Positions 24,091-35,184 of a DNA stretch of 64,000 bases are shown here, in pieces. The notes beneath the pieces were generated by a model. That model was not told the DNA's origin. It was given only the letters and a program-made list of their open reading frames with translations, and ran no database searches. Position numbers and translations under genes: made by a program. The stretch's first letter is position 1, and each line of letters opens with the position of its first letter. Source of the DNA: Zingiber officinale (Eukaryota > Streptophyta > Magnoliopsida > Zingiberales > Zingiberaceae); NCBI RefSeq assembly GCF_018446385.1, contig NC_055989.1, positions 131,901,004 through 131,965,003 of the forward strand. The letters run 5' to 3'.

Positions 24091-26449
24091 ACCCTACAAG
24101 GTCGGATGAGAGGTGCGTGTGTGAATACATGTATCTTTGTATGTTATCTGAATGCAGGGCAAAATAAGAATAAAAGTGAAGAATGCCACTCTTGAGATGT
24201 GCCGACATCAACGGTCAAGCGATGACCTTAAACCCTAGTCTACATTAACGGTCGAGTGGCGACCTTAAACCCTCGTCTTCCCCAAAGGTTGAGCAACGAC
24301 CTTAAACCCTTGACCCGATGAGCGAGCAGGTGACGATCTTATAACTCATTTCCATCACACTTCTTGTATACACAAAACTCATTCGGTTATAAAATAAATC
24401 CATAGGTCTGGATTACTTTATTAAACTGGATGTACCAAGACCTTGAAGCTTTACTTCAGTCCATAGACTGATTGAGCTTACACACAAGATGCTCTTTGCT
24501 CTTTGCAATGAACCCTTCTGGTTGCTATATATGGATGTTTTCTTCAAGACTTCCATTAAGAAAAGCTGTCTTGACATCCACTTGCTAAATCTCATAGCTA
24601 AAAGAATCCGAATAGACTTAAGCATGACTACCGGTGAAAAGTTTCCTTTTTCAACAAGTCTTGCTTTGAAAGCTTCTACCTTGCTGTCTATCCCTCTTTT
24701 CCTATTGTAGACTTATTTTCACCCAATGACTTTTACACCATTTGGTGATTTTATAAGCTCCCAGACTCGATTAGAATACATATATTCTAATTCTTTATAC
24801 TTTGCAAAGATGTTGCATCTTTATCTTGGAGTGCTTCATCATATGTCCAGGGATCGGGTTCATGTCTACCAAGGATCAAGTCTAAAGATTCTTCCAAAAC
24901 ATGAATCTTTTAGGTTGTCTAACAACCCTCCCACTACGACGAGGCACTGTTTGTGTATCAATTGTGATACATGTTGCAGTTTATTGTGATATTTCATCTT
25001 GTACAGTTGGTACTAGATTAGACGTGTCATTTCTTTAAGAACAATTTTACTTATGGGCTTGTGGTTCATTGTATAGTCCTTTTCTAAAATCGGGCATTGG
25101 TGCTAACAATGACCTTCCGATTTTGAGGACTATAAATCTCCTTTCGTTTCTCTAGGATAACTCACAAACAAGTGAACTCCTGCCCAACTTATCAGTATCT
25201 CTCATGTGCTAGACCACCCAAATCCGAATATGCTTTAGTTTAGGCTTACGCCTATTCTGTAATTCTATAGGAATAGAGAATTCTGACTTAGAAGGTACTA
25301 TGTTCACTTCCGTTTCCAGTGTATATCCTTAAAATGAATTTGGTAATTTTCTGAATAACTCATCATCGATCTAATTATTCCATAAGAGCCTTATACCTTC
25401 TTTCTACTGCACCATTTGGGGTGTACCAGGTGCAGTTAGTTTAGATTGAATCCCTATTTCTGATAAGTGACTCCTAAATTCTCCCAAGAGGTATTTGCTA
25501 CTACGATCTCACCGTAGTGTCTCGATATTTTTACTTTGACATTTCTCCGCATCAGCCTCGTATTCTTTGAACTAATCAAAGCACTTAGACTTGCGGTGTA
25601 TCAAGTAAATTTATCTGTGTCTCGAATATTCGAAACTACCTCTTGTCTGGATAGTCATAGGACCACACAAATCAGAATGAACCAATTCCATTATATCTTT
25701 GGCTCCATATCCCTTAGACTTAAAAGCTTTTCGGTTATTTTTCTTTCCAAGTAAGACTCTTAGGTTGGAAAGATTTCCACTACCAATGAACCCAAAAGTT
25801 CATCAGCTACCAATGAATCCTATTTAAGTTAAAATAACCTAGCCTTTGATGCCAAAGATATAATTGGTTTATTTCTGAAGGTTGCTTTTTCTTAATAGTT
25901 AGAAGATGTGTTATTAATTTCCATTTATTGAACGTACCAGAACAGATATCTTTCCTATTTTCTTGATAACAAGCTTGTTATCAAAATAGATAGAATATCT
26001 ATTCTTTGATTAGTTTAGAAACCGAAATCAAATTCTTTCTAAACTTGGTACGTAAAGATAATTTCTTAAAATTCATATTTTATTCCTATCAGAGGATAAA
26101 CATCTCCCACTGCAACAGCTACCACTTTTGCAGAGTGCCCATGTAGACGGTGACTTCCCCTTCATATAGTTATCGGGTTTCCTGGAACCTCTGCAATGAA
26201 TTGCAGACATGATCAGTGGCTCCCGTATCTACACATCAGGTACCGGTAGATAACACCACTAATCATGTATTAACTAATGAATGAAATACGCCTATTTTGT
26301 TCTTAGTTCTAAGAGGACAGTCTACCTAAATGTCCAAGTCCTATTTTCAATCATTACAATTAGGACTACTAAGTCTATTCTATAGTATAACAACTAGGGG
26401 ATTAACAAACATTTTAAAACCTAAGAATCACAAAAATATTTGGTCAAGA

Positions 26450-27030
26450 CCAACACCTTAAAATCCCCATGAATTTTGTATGCCACGATAGTGTGGACGT
26501 ATACAAAAACAAAGAGGAGATTTTATTCATTAATTTTATTATCTCGTCATCCTAACTTTATGACCAATAAAATTAATAGTTGGTCTATCAAATATTTTGG
26601 TCACTAACTTTGAATTTAAAATAATATTGATTCCTTAAAACAATATCATTTAAATTCACCAACACCTCAAACACCGTGAATTTTGTATGCCACGATAGTG
26701 TGGACGTATACAAATTCAAACATTTGTAAGAGGAGGGTTTTACCCATTAATTATCTTGTCAATAAGTCTTTATGACAAATAAAATTACCTCAAACACCGT
26801 GAATTTTGTATGCCACGATAGTGTGGACGTTTACAAAACCAAACATTTGTAAGAGGAGTTTTCCCATTAATTTTATTTCCTTGTCAAATTGACAAATAAA
26901 ATTACCTCATACATCATGAATTTTTGTATGCCACGATAGTGTGGGCGTATACAAAATCTCAACATTTGTAAGAGGGGGTTTTAATTTTATTATCTTGTCA
27001 GCCTATCTTTATGACAAATTAATAGTTGGT
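26450..27030 (-). repeat. Four-copy tandem repeat inside the copia piece
   Basis: The block TTTTGTATGCCACGATAGTG with GTGGACGTATACAAA-like continuation occurs at 26473, 26680, 26803 and 26920, each followed by AACATTTGTAAGAGGAG- and TTAATTTTATTATCTTGTCA-like sequence. Spacings are about 207, 123 and 117 bp. Lies in the leader/gag side of the element. Confidence 0.85.
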
Positions 27031-27923
27031 TTTCTTCGGTCACACAAATAATAGCAGTGACTCCGATGGAGAGGATACTATTAGACGTGCCTAAGTGTAT
27101 ACCATTACTTGACACTAAGTCCATTAATAAGATTATGCCCCTTCCGATGGGGAAGATCATACGCTCTTAATTAATTTCCTATAGTCATCCTAAATGGAAG
27201 TTTGATCTAGTGATCCGCAAACAAACTCATCCGATATGGAGGAAGGCACTCAGAGCCAACGCGCAAGTTTGTTTGCATCACTTACAAACCAGTAATGAAG
27301 ACCGTGAAATTTATTAAAATAAATCCCTCTCCCACTTAGTTATTTAAAGTGAGGAATTTTAAGTAATCGTAGCATACATCACATGCATACACACATATCA
27401 CAGTAAATAAAGCAATAAATATGGAAATTATTTTCCAACTATTATGCCCTTTTCCTGTTACTGTTCTCCATGTGCTCCAACCCTAGCTGCTGTCATCTTT
27501 AGCCACCGCCATTGGGTCGAGTTGTCGCATCCATCTTGCTTCTTATTCCGCTGCGCCTCTGGTGCTCCAAAAGTACCACTCCTCAAGAATCCGATCCGCA
27601 ACAAAATTAGAATTTTACATATATCGATCCTATATTCCACGAGAGAATGTACATGTAATCTAGATCGAAAATAAAATTCTAAAATCCTAGGGCTAATACA
27701 GCTCCTGCTGTATTAGTTACATACAATCATGCACACACAAAATAATGCCCTTGACATGTCCAAGGGTCCAATCACACACAACATCTATAAGCCATAATAG
27801 TTGGATCCTGCAACCACAAAGTTGGCACATCCTACTATTATCCTGCCTAAATTATGTATGACATGTGCATAACCTAATTTGAAAACCAAACACACAGAGG
27901 CAAACCCTAGCTCTGATACCAAT

Positions 27924-30532
27924 TGTTGGTTAGTCCTAAGAAAATCGTACCGGTTCCACTGTACAAAATTTTTTTTGTACAAGTGTCGAACCTTTCCTTA
28001 AATAACCTATTGTGTTCTTTAGAAGTTAAATTAGGAATCACAGACGAAACTTAACATCATTGATTCCAAATTTAACTTATCTGTTCTTAATGGTTTAGAT
28101 TTGAATCGCAAGCGGAACTTAACACTATTGATTCAAATCTACCTAAGTTATTAATTTCATATATATTAATTTCCAAAATCGGCTTCCAAGATTGCATGGC
28201 GAGGCACATGACCTTCTTGGATATGGGAGCAACCACCACCGCCTAGGCAAAGCCTTTTAAGGAAAGATAATATTTATTTCCTTAAATAACTCTAGGTTAA
28301 CCAAAAAGAATAATCGAATCACAAATTCGAAAAAAATAAAAGAAAAGAAACACAACTTCAAAACAAATCCGAAAACTCTAGAATCATATGCCTCTTGTGT
28401 TTGGTATTTCCAAAAATAACTTATACAAAGAAAACTAGTATGATGCGGAAAATAATTACTAGTTATACCTTTCTTTGTAAGCAAAAATAACCTCTTGATC
28501 TTCTACCGTATTCCTCTTCTAACCTCGGACGTTGTGTGGGCAACGATCCTTCGAGACGAGAACCACCAAGCACCTTCTTCTTCCTTCTAGGTTTCGGCCA
28601 CCACAATTCTCCAAGAGAAGTAGAGGTCCGGCCACCACCATCAAACTCCAAGGGATGCAAGAAACAAAACCTCCTTTCTCTCCTTCTTCTCCTAGCTAGA
28701 ACCGGCCACCATCAAGAACTCCAAGAGGGGTTGTCGCTGGCCACAAGAAGAAGAGAAGAGGGAGAAGCTAAGGCCGGCCACCAAGGAGGAAAAGGGAGGA
28801 GAAGAATAATAGAGTTGTCCTTCATGAAGGCACCTCTACCCCTTCTTTTATAATTCTTGGTCTTGGCAAATAAGAAAATTTAAATAAAAAACTTCCTTAA
28901 TTCTTTTGCCATGAAAAGGAAAATTTATTTAATTAAAAATAATTTTCTCTTCTCAATATACATGGCCGACCACTTATTTCCTCAAAATAAGGAGAGTTTT
29001 AACTAATTAAAACTTCCTAATTTGTCTCCAGAAATTTATAAAAATTTCTCCAATAATTTTAATCCCTTCATGATTGGTTAGTAAAAAGGGAATTTTATAA
29101 ATTAAAATCTTTCTTTTAAACATGTGGATAAAAAAAAAGTTATCTCTAAAAATTAAAATATCTTTTAATCTTCAAATAAGGAAAGATATCAAATCTTTTC
29201 TTAATCTTTTGTAGAAACTTATAAAAGAGAATATTTAATTTTTAAACTCTCTTTTAAATCATGAACATGGTTTAAAAAAGAAAGTTTTCTCAAAATTAAA
29301 ATTTCCTTTCAATCTACAAATAAGGAAAGATTTTAAATCTTTTCTTAATCTTTTGTAGAAAGCTATAAAAGGAAAGATTTAAATTTTAAACTCTCTTTTA
29401 AAACTATGATATCCACATAAGAAATAATTTTAATTAAAAATAAATTTCCTTTTAATATGGTCGTCCAATCAAGCTTGGGCTCCAAGCTATGGCCGACCAA
29501 TTAACTTGGCTCAACCTTTGGGTCTTGGCCGGCCCTAGCTTGGGTTCCAAGCTAGCTTGGCCGGCCACCAAAGAGTGGGTAAGAAGGTGGGTATGTGGTG
29601 GGTATAAATCTCTATATACAAGAGGCTACGATAGGGACCGAGAGGAGGAATTGGTTTTGGTCTCCCGATGAAATTAAGCTTCCCGTGTTCGCCCCGAACA
29701 CACAACTTAATTCCATCAATAATAATTCATTCCACTAAAGAACTATTATTGAACTACCGCACCAATCCCAAATTACATTTTGGGCTCCTTCTTATTATGA
29801 GTGTGTTAGTCTCCCTGTGTTTAAGATGTCAAATGTCCACTAATTAAATGAGTTACTGATAACTCACTTAATTAATATCTTAGTCCAAGAGTAGTACCAC
29901 TCAACCTTATCGTCATGTCGGACTAAGTCCACCTGCAGGGTTTAACATGACAATCCTTATGAGCTCCTCTTGGGGACATTATCAACCTAGATCACTAGGA
30001 CACAATTTCCTTCTATAATCAACAACGCATATTATAAGTGATATCATTTCCCAACTTATCAGGCTTATTGATTTATCGAACTAAATCTCACCCATTGATA
30101 AATTAAATAAATAAATATCAAATATATGTGCTTGTTATTATATTAAGATTAAAAGCACATACTTCCATAATAACTGAGGTCTTTGTTCTTTTATAAAGTC
30201 AGTATAAAAAGAAACGACCTCTAATGGTCCTACTCAATACACTCTAAGTGTACTAGTGTAATTATATAGTTAAGATAAACTAATACCTAATTACACTATA
30301 AAACCTTCCAATGGTTTGTTCCTTTCTATTTTTGGTCGTGAGCTACTGTTTATAATTTATAAGGTGCTGATAACATGATCCTCTGTGTGTGACACCACAC
30401 ACCATGTTATCTACAATATAAATTAATTGAACAATCTACATTTATCATAAATGTAGACATTTGACCAATGTGATTCTTATTTCTAGATAAATGTTTATTC
30501 CAAGAGCTAGGCTTTTAGTATACATCCTAACA
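27924..30532 (-). repeat. Copia LTR, 2609 bp
   Basis: On the minus strand it starts TGTTAGGATGTATACTAAAA and ends CTAACCAACA. It matches the plus-oriented solo LTR at 35185-37775; by hand about 20 differences in the first ~250 bp. Includes many GGCCGGCC words and GAAGAAG-rich stretches that create long but meaningless open frames (28460-28850). Confidence 0.9.
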
Positions 30533-30557
30533 CGAAGGTGGTGACCTGCTTATTGAG

Positions 30558-32450
30558 TCAAGCCAGTAGAGTGACCTGCTCTGCACTCTTTCCCCGTTCG
30601 GTCTCGAGCAGCTTGGTGCTCTTCTCCAGATTGGCCCACAGTTTAGCCACCTCAGCGTTCGTCTGCTCCTGAGAGATGGAGGATTGGCCGATCGACGCCT
30701 TTATTTTCTTAACTTCCTCCTCCAAAAAGGCGAGTCTTTGGTACATGGCCAGACTCTCTATCCAATACTACGAATAATCAAGAAGTCGACTGGGGAATAG
30801 ATTGAGAAAATACAAGAAAATACAACACTTATCCCAGTAGATCGGGTGTGGTTGTTTGCAAGCGCCTCAGGAGGCATCACCACCACACGGGCTCGGGCGT
30901 CTGCCCATATCTGTGCGAGCGGCCCCTAGATAATTATTTGGTGCTCGAGGTTTCGGGATGCTGTGCTCGCTGACTCACGCCATTCTTCAATCGACAGGTG
31001 AAGAACTGCCGTTATACGACGCTGGTCGCTTGGGGCTGACTGGGCAGAGGTAGCTCGTCCGGACGGGCGGGACGAGGATGCCAGACATATATTGGACTTT
31101 TTGACTTTGGAAGGTGATGGCATGAAGGTCACCGGTGGCACGCAGATGGTACCTTGCGGCAGGCCGGACAGTGATGGTGTCCGATCCGACGATGTGGAGC
31201 AGTGATCTCTTGAGCAGGAGTGGGGGTTGAAGTTTCAACCCGCTTAGCAGACCGCACCACCGAAGATGCGGAGCATGATGAAGGCTTCGCCCAATGCCTC
31301 TTATGCCTGATAAGTGGCTCTCCTGAGGAGGTCGAGCCTGACACCCCCTCGATCTGGACGACCGGTTGCCGTTCGGAGGGAGGATGGGATCCACTAGTCT
31401 CTCCACCACTCGCCAAGACTGGAGTCACCTCGCTCTCATCTTGGGGGTCTTCTTGGGAGACGACCGGCTGCAGGCTACGACTCTCCAACTCCTCCGCAGC
31501 TGGCGCATTGATCGCGACATCAGCAAGCTTAACCTTGTCGGCTAGACACGCACGTAGCATGACTTCGGCTAGAAAAGAGGAAGAAAAATCAGTTAGAATC
31601 AAAAGAAAGAGTGAAGAAGTTGCATACCTAGGATGGGCGGAATCCGGGTATGGATCGGACTCAAGCCGAAGATATAGAGGGCACCCTCTAGCAGCACCTT
31701 ATGGATGTCGTATTTCTGACCGACCAACATTGAGGTTGCGTCGAGGTAGTCCGATCGGCTCTTGTACTATTTTAGGGGAGGCTGATTTTCCACTTCGAGC
31801 TGCCAGTGGGTCGAGAAGTAAGGCTGCTCGGGAAAGCATACAAAAAAGAAGTATTCCCTCCAGTGTTTGTTGGAGGTCGACATCTTGTCAAAGAAAACCA
31901 AGCTCACTCGGACATAGAAAAGGAAAGCCCCCAGCTCAGACAATTTTGGATAATAAAAATATTGGAAGATTCGGAAAGTGAGAGAAATGTCGTACAGGTG
32001 GAAAAGAATAACTACTTCGCACAGCAGCCGAAAGGAGTTCGACACTAGTTGATGAAGGGAGATGCGAAAATATTTACAAACAGTGGGGAAAAAGGGATGA
32101 ATGGGAAACCGCAGACTGGTGGTAAACTGATCTCTAAAGAAGGTAAGACAGTGGGGCGGTGGAGAATTTGGTCGATCAGAGGGAGAAGGAAGAACAACTT
32201 TGTAGCCGCGAGAAAACTCAAAGGTGACCGTCAATCTCTCAGCATCGCCGGCGTCAAACCTGGACTCAGTAGATGTGTACCAAAGCCCAGGGTCACCGAC
32301 AGGCGGCTGTGAGGAACTCACCATCGTAAAAAACACAAAGGATGTGTGAGAGGAAGGAAGGTCACCGGAATATCGCCGAAACACAAAGAAACGACGAAAA
32401 ACCAGAAGGAAGATGACGATGGAAGGAAGCTTACAGAGAAAGGTCACCGG
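30558..32450 (-). pseudogene. Antisense ORF region of the Tat-type gypsy element (fossil)
   Basis: Between integrase and the 3' LTR, the minus strand has open frames of coherent composition. The upstream one (32447-31767) includes SLRFPIHPFFPTVCKYF, SNSFRLLCEVVILF and similar blocks, like the plant 'putative gypsy-type transposon' domain (PF04195, from memory). The downstream end (30746-30558) is a predicted coiled coil (LEEEVKKIKASI). Tat/Retand elements are known for an extra ORF in this place and sense. The region is broken in several places. Confidence 0.65.
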
Positions 32451-33080
32451 AGAAACTGGAAGGGAGAAGTGTCATCGGAGCACAAAGTAGTTGGCACCGA
32501 AGAGCTCGAAGATGAAGATGCGAAGGAGGTAGCGATGACGCGCACGGGATTATAAGCCCCAGGGTTAGTCGACCGGAGCCGACCGATCTAGGTCAGGCAG
32601 AGATCGGGTCGTTGAATTTGAAGGGTCAAACGTCACATTACCAGCGGATATCTGCCTGTCACGTCAAGCATGCAGCGGTAGCAAGCGAGACACTTGGCGC
32701 CTCACCACAGGCTGACATTTAAGGAGGGCAATTAAGAGGCATGGGAGAGTGCTCAGCCATCATGAGTCGGAAGTTGCACGGTCTCCCAGAAATATGACTG
32801 ACGTAAGCCTGGATTACGCTCGTCCAAGACAACCCAAGAAAAGATTTCATAAGTACAGATGTTCGTTGTGTCGCGGCTTAAGGGAGCAGACCTACGACAG
32901 AACGACAAGTTTCAACAGGTCGATCGGCAGAGAGCGGTCACATAGCCAACTGTTATGCTACGTTATCCCGATCAAAAACCAAGGAGTGTCGAAGTCGATC
33001 GGGTGGCATACTTCATAGACAATTTTGTTTAGTCAGTCGGACTTGCAGCCTCCTTTGACTAGATTTGAGGGGGAGGCATG

Positions 33081-34024
33081 TGATGCGATGATAAGGGGGG
33101 CCCACCCCATGGAGGATAGCTACCACGGTGGAGGTCAAGTCATGGTGGTCAACGCTCAGATATCATCGGGCGGTCGAACGATCAGGTCAACGCTCAGATA
33201 TCATCGATCAGTAGGGGCTACCATGCTCCGATTAGGGGAGAGTGTTCCGGTTCGACCTCACCTTTGACACGGGGAGGTGTCAAAGGACCGACACTTAATG
33301 GAGTATTAAACGCCGGACGGAAGAAGAAACGATGTGTAGAAGCCGGGCTGAGCGGCTACCCCTCTTAGCCAGATAGTAGGACTCGACTGCAGAGTGGAAC
33401 GTCTGCCGAGCGGATGTGACACAGGCATAGTGGAATTCCGGCCGAGCAGACATGACACAAGCACAGTGGAGTTCCGGCCGAGTGGACAGGACACTGGAAC
33501 AACGAAGTTATGATCGAGCGGCCAACCCGCTCGGCCTACCAGCATACTCTCTCTCTAGTATCCATCGACATCCTTTTGGGAATTAGTGCTGCCGACACTG
33601 AGCATGGACAACCAGAAGATCGTACGGTGGAAACTTCCACTATCACTTCAGAGATATGCTCGGCCTGTTGAGGTACTGTGTCAGAGACACTTTACTGACA
33701 AGTCTTTTCAAGGAAAACTTTAGGAAGCATGCTCACCACGAGGAGCGTGCACACGCACCACAGGAGCTCTATATAAAGGGTGGTCCAAGCATCGACGGAG
33801 GTATGTAATACGCGATAGACATTGTTCTCGCTATTGTTCATTTTGTTCTGCATTCTACTTCATCGTTGGTAATTGATTTGAGCGTCAGAGGGCTAACGCC
33901 AGGGACCCCTTCCCTGGCTCGACACTGACGTAATCTGTGTTGTAGGTCCGAGCGGAGTCCACAAGAGGTCAGTGGGAGCGTCACATTCCCGGCTTTCCAT
34001 CTCATCGACTTTCGGATAGGATTA
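33081..34024 (+). repeat. 3' LTR of the gypsy element
   Basis: A 944-bp LTR starting TGATGCGATGATAAGG directly after the purine-rich GAGGGGGAGGCATG and ending GGATTA, followed by the target duplication GGTAC. Counterpart of 17941-18892. Confidence 0.9.
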
Positions 34025-34029
34025 GGTAC

Positions 34030-35184
34030 GATACTCATTTATGATTGGCCAGATTTATTAGAACTTAAAGCGATGATGAGCTTGATACAAATGTTGAGCT
34101 CGAAGGTTTCTTTAAGCACGAGTAAAGGTGGTTGTTTGTTTCTCTTTGTATGCAATAAATGTTATTACTGTTTCCTCACCAGTTTTATAGAACTTGTGTA
34201 CAGCTCTGCAAAATTTGTTAATTTGCATTTGTGTTTCTTCCCAAGTGTTATAAATGTCAGGCTTTCGTCTAACAAACACAACATATGTTTTGCCTTATAA
34301 TAGCAATAAATTTTTTCTAACTTATTTCCAAAATATAATAAATAATCAAAAACTGAAATTGAAATAAAATGACTCACCATATCCAAACTTATTTACTCCT
34401 CTTTCTTTTTCTCATACTTGGTTTTGATGATCACGATGTATTTTCCAGTCCGCTTGTATAGGGGAAAAAATCACGTTAGAAACACATGTTCATTCCGTTA
34501 ATTATAAACAACAAAGTTAACGAGAAGGATATATTTAGACACATTTAAAAATATAAGAGACGCATTCAACATCTGGAATTGTTTAGGGATAAAATTAAGA
34601 CATGATTGAAACAATATGGATTTAATGAATGATCTTGTGTATTTATAATCATATATCTTTCAATTCTTCAATTAAAGAAGATAAAACACAAACACAGTTA
34701 TAAAATTATAATTTAATCACTAAAACTAATTTTATTCGAGCTGGCAGAATTGACACCGTAAAAAATTAGAATAATTTATGTATTCATACCATAAAGTACA
34801 AATTCTAAAAATTTTGGGGCATTAAAGTGTTTAGATAGAGTACATTATTCAATTTATTGATAATCACTATAAAACAACTCACATATTTCATTCATTCCTT
34901 AAATTGAAAAAGATGCAATACAAACTCATTCATAAAATTATAATTCTAAAAAACCTAATTTTATTCAACCTAACAAAATTGACAATATTCATGAATTAAA
35001 GCTTCAATTTTTCACATCATTTAACAGAGATGTACACAAACAATAATCTTAATTTTATTCTACTAATAGGAATAATAAATCAGTCAAAATTTAATGCACA
35101 AAAACATAACTTATCTTCTACTCAAATACGTTTGTTTCTACCTTCACAATACAACGCAAACCTCCGTCGTGATGACCTTGGGTC
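34030..35184. repeat. Target-site flank with right part of the ~230-bp tandem repeat
   Basis: The first ~500 bp are AT-rich with no recognised feature. From about 34640 to 35010 two diverged copies of the repeat seen at 17400-17760 are present: TTATTGATAATCACTAT at 34856 and TTCATAAAATTATAATTCTAAAAA-like blocks about 225 bp apart. No gene is supported. Confidence 0.55.

Larger units (their letters stand above)
24345..30532 (-). mobile_element. Ty1/copia retrotransposon piece nested in the gypsy element (fossil)
   Basis: Minus-strand copia sequence: LTR (30532-27924), a Met-tRNA-type primer-binding site TGGTATCAGAGC (about 27922-27911), a gag/leader region with tandem repeats, then pol, with reverse transcriptase recognisable near 24480-24720 (VDVKTAFLNGSLEE) and CVYKK-like sequence near 24360. 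Only one LTR is present in place, so the copy is incomplete and its coding part is broken. The left boundary is placed where gypsy-like sequence stops matching. No target duplication was found. It is younger than the gypsy element it sits in. Confidence 0.85.
17941..34024 (+). mobile_element. Ty3/gypsy LTR retrotransposon, Tat-type, nested host of a copia piece (fossil)
   Basis: A full-length element of 16,084 bp with LTRs at both ends and a perfect 5-bp target duplication GGTAC at 17936-17940 and 34025-34029. Order: LTR, primer-binding-like TTGGCGCTGTCTGTGGGAAC just inside, gag, protease, reverse transcriptase, RNase H, an extra archaeal-type RNase H, integrase, an antisense ORF region, a purine tract (about 33067-33077), LTR. 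Internal length without the nested copia piece is about 9.9 kb in total, usual for Tat/Retand elements. Coding parts are broken in many places. Hand comparison of the first ~240 bp of the two LTRs shows about 38 differences, mostly transitions. That means an old insertion, roughly six million years at a rice-type LTR rate (uncorrected, rough). Confidence 0.9.

Noticed and set aside
28463-28853. Open frames on both strands, rich in Arg/Pro or Leu
   Set aside because: Lie inside the copia LTR and are mirrored in the solo LTR at 36806-37226; composition artefacts of GAAGAAG and GGCCGGCC runs.
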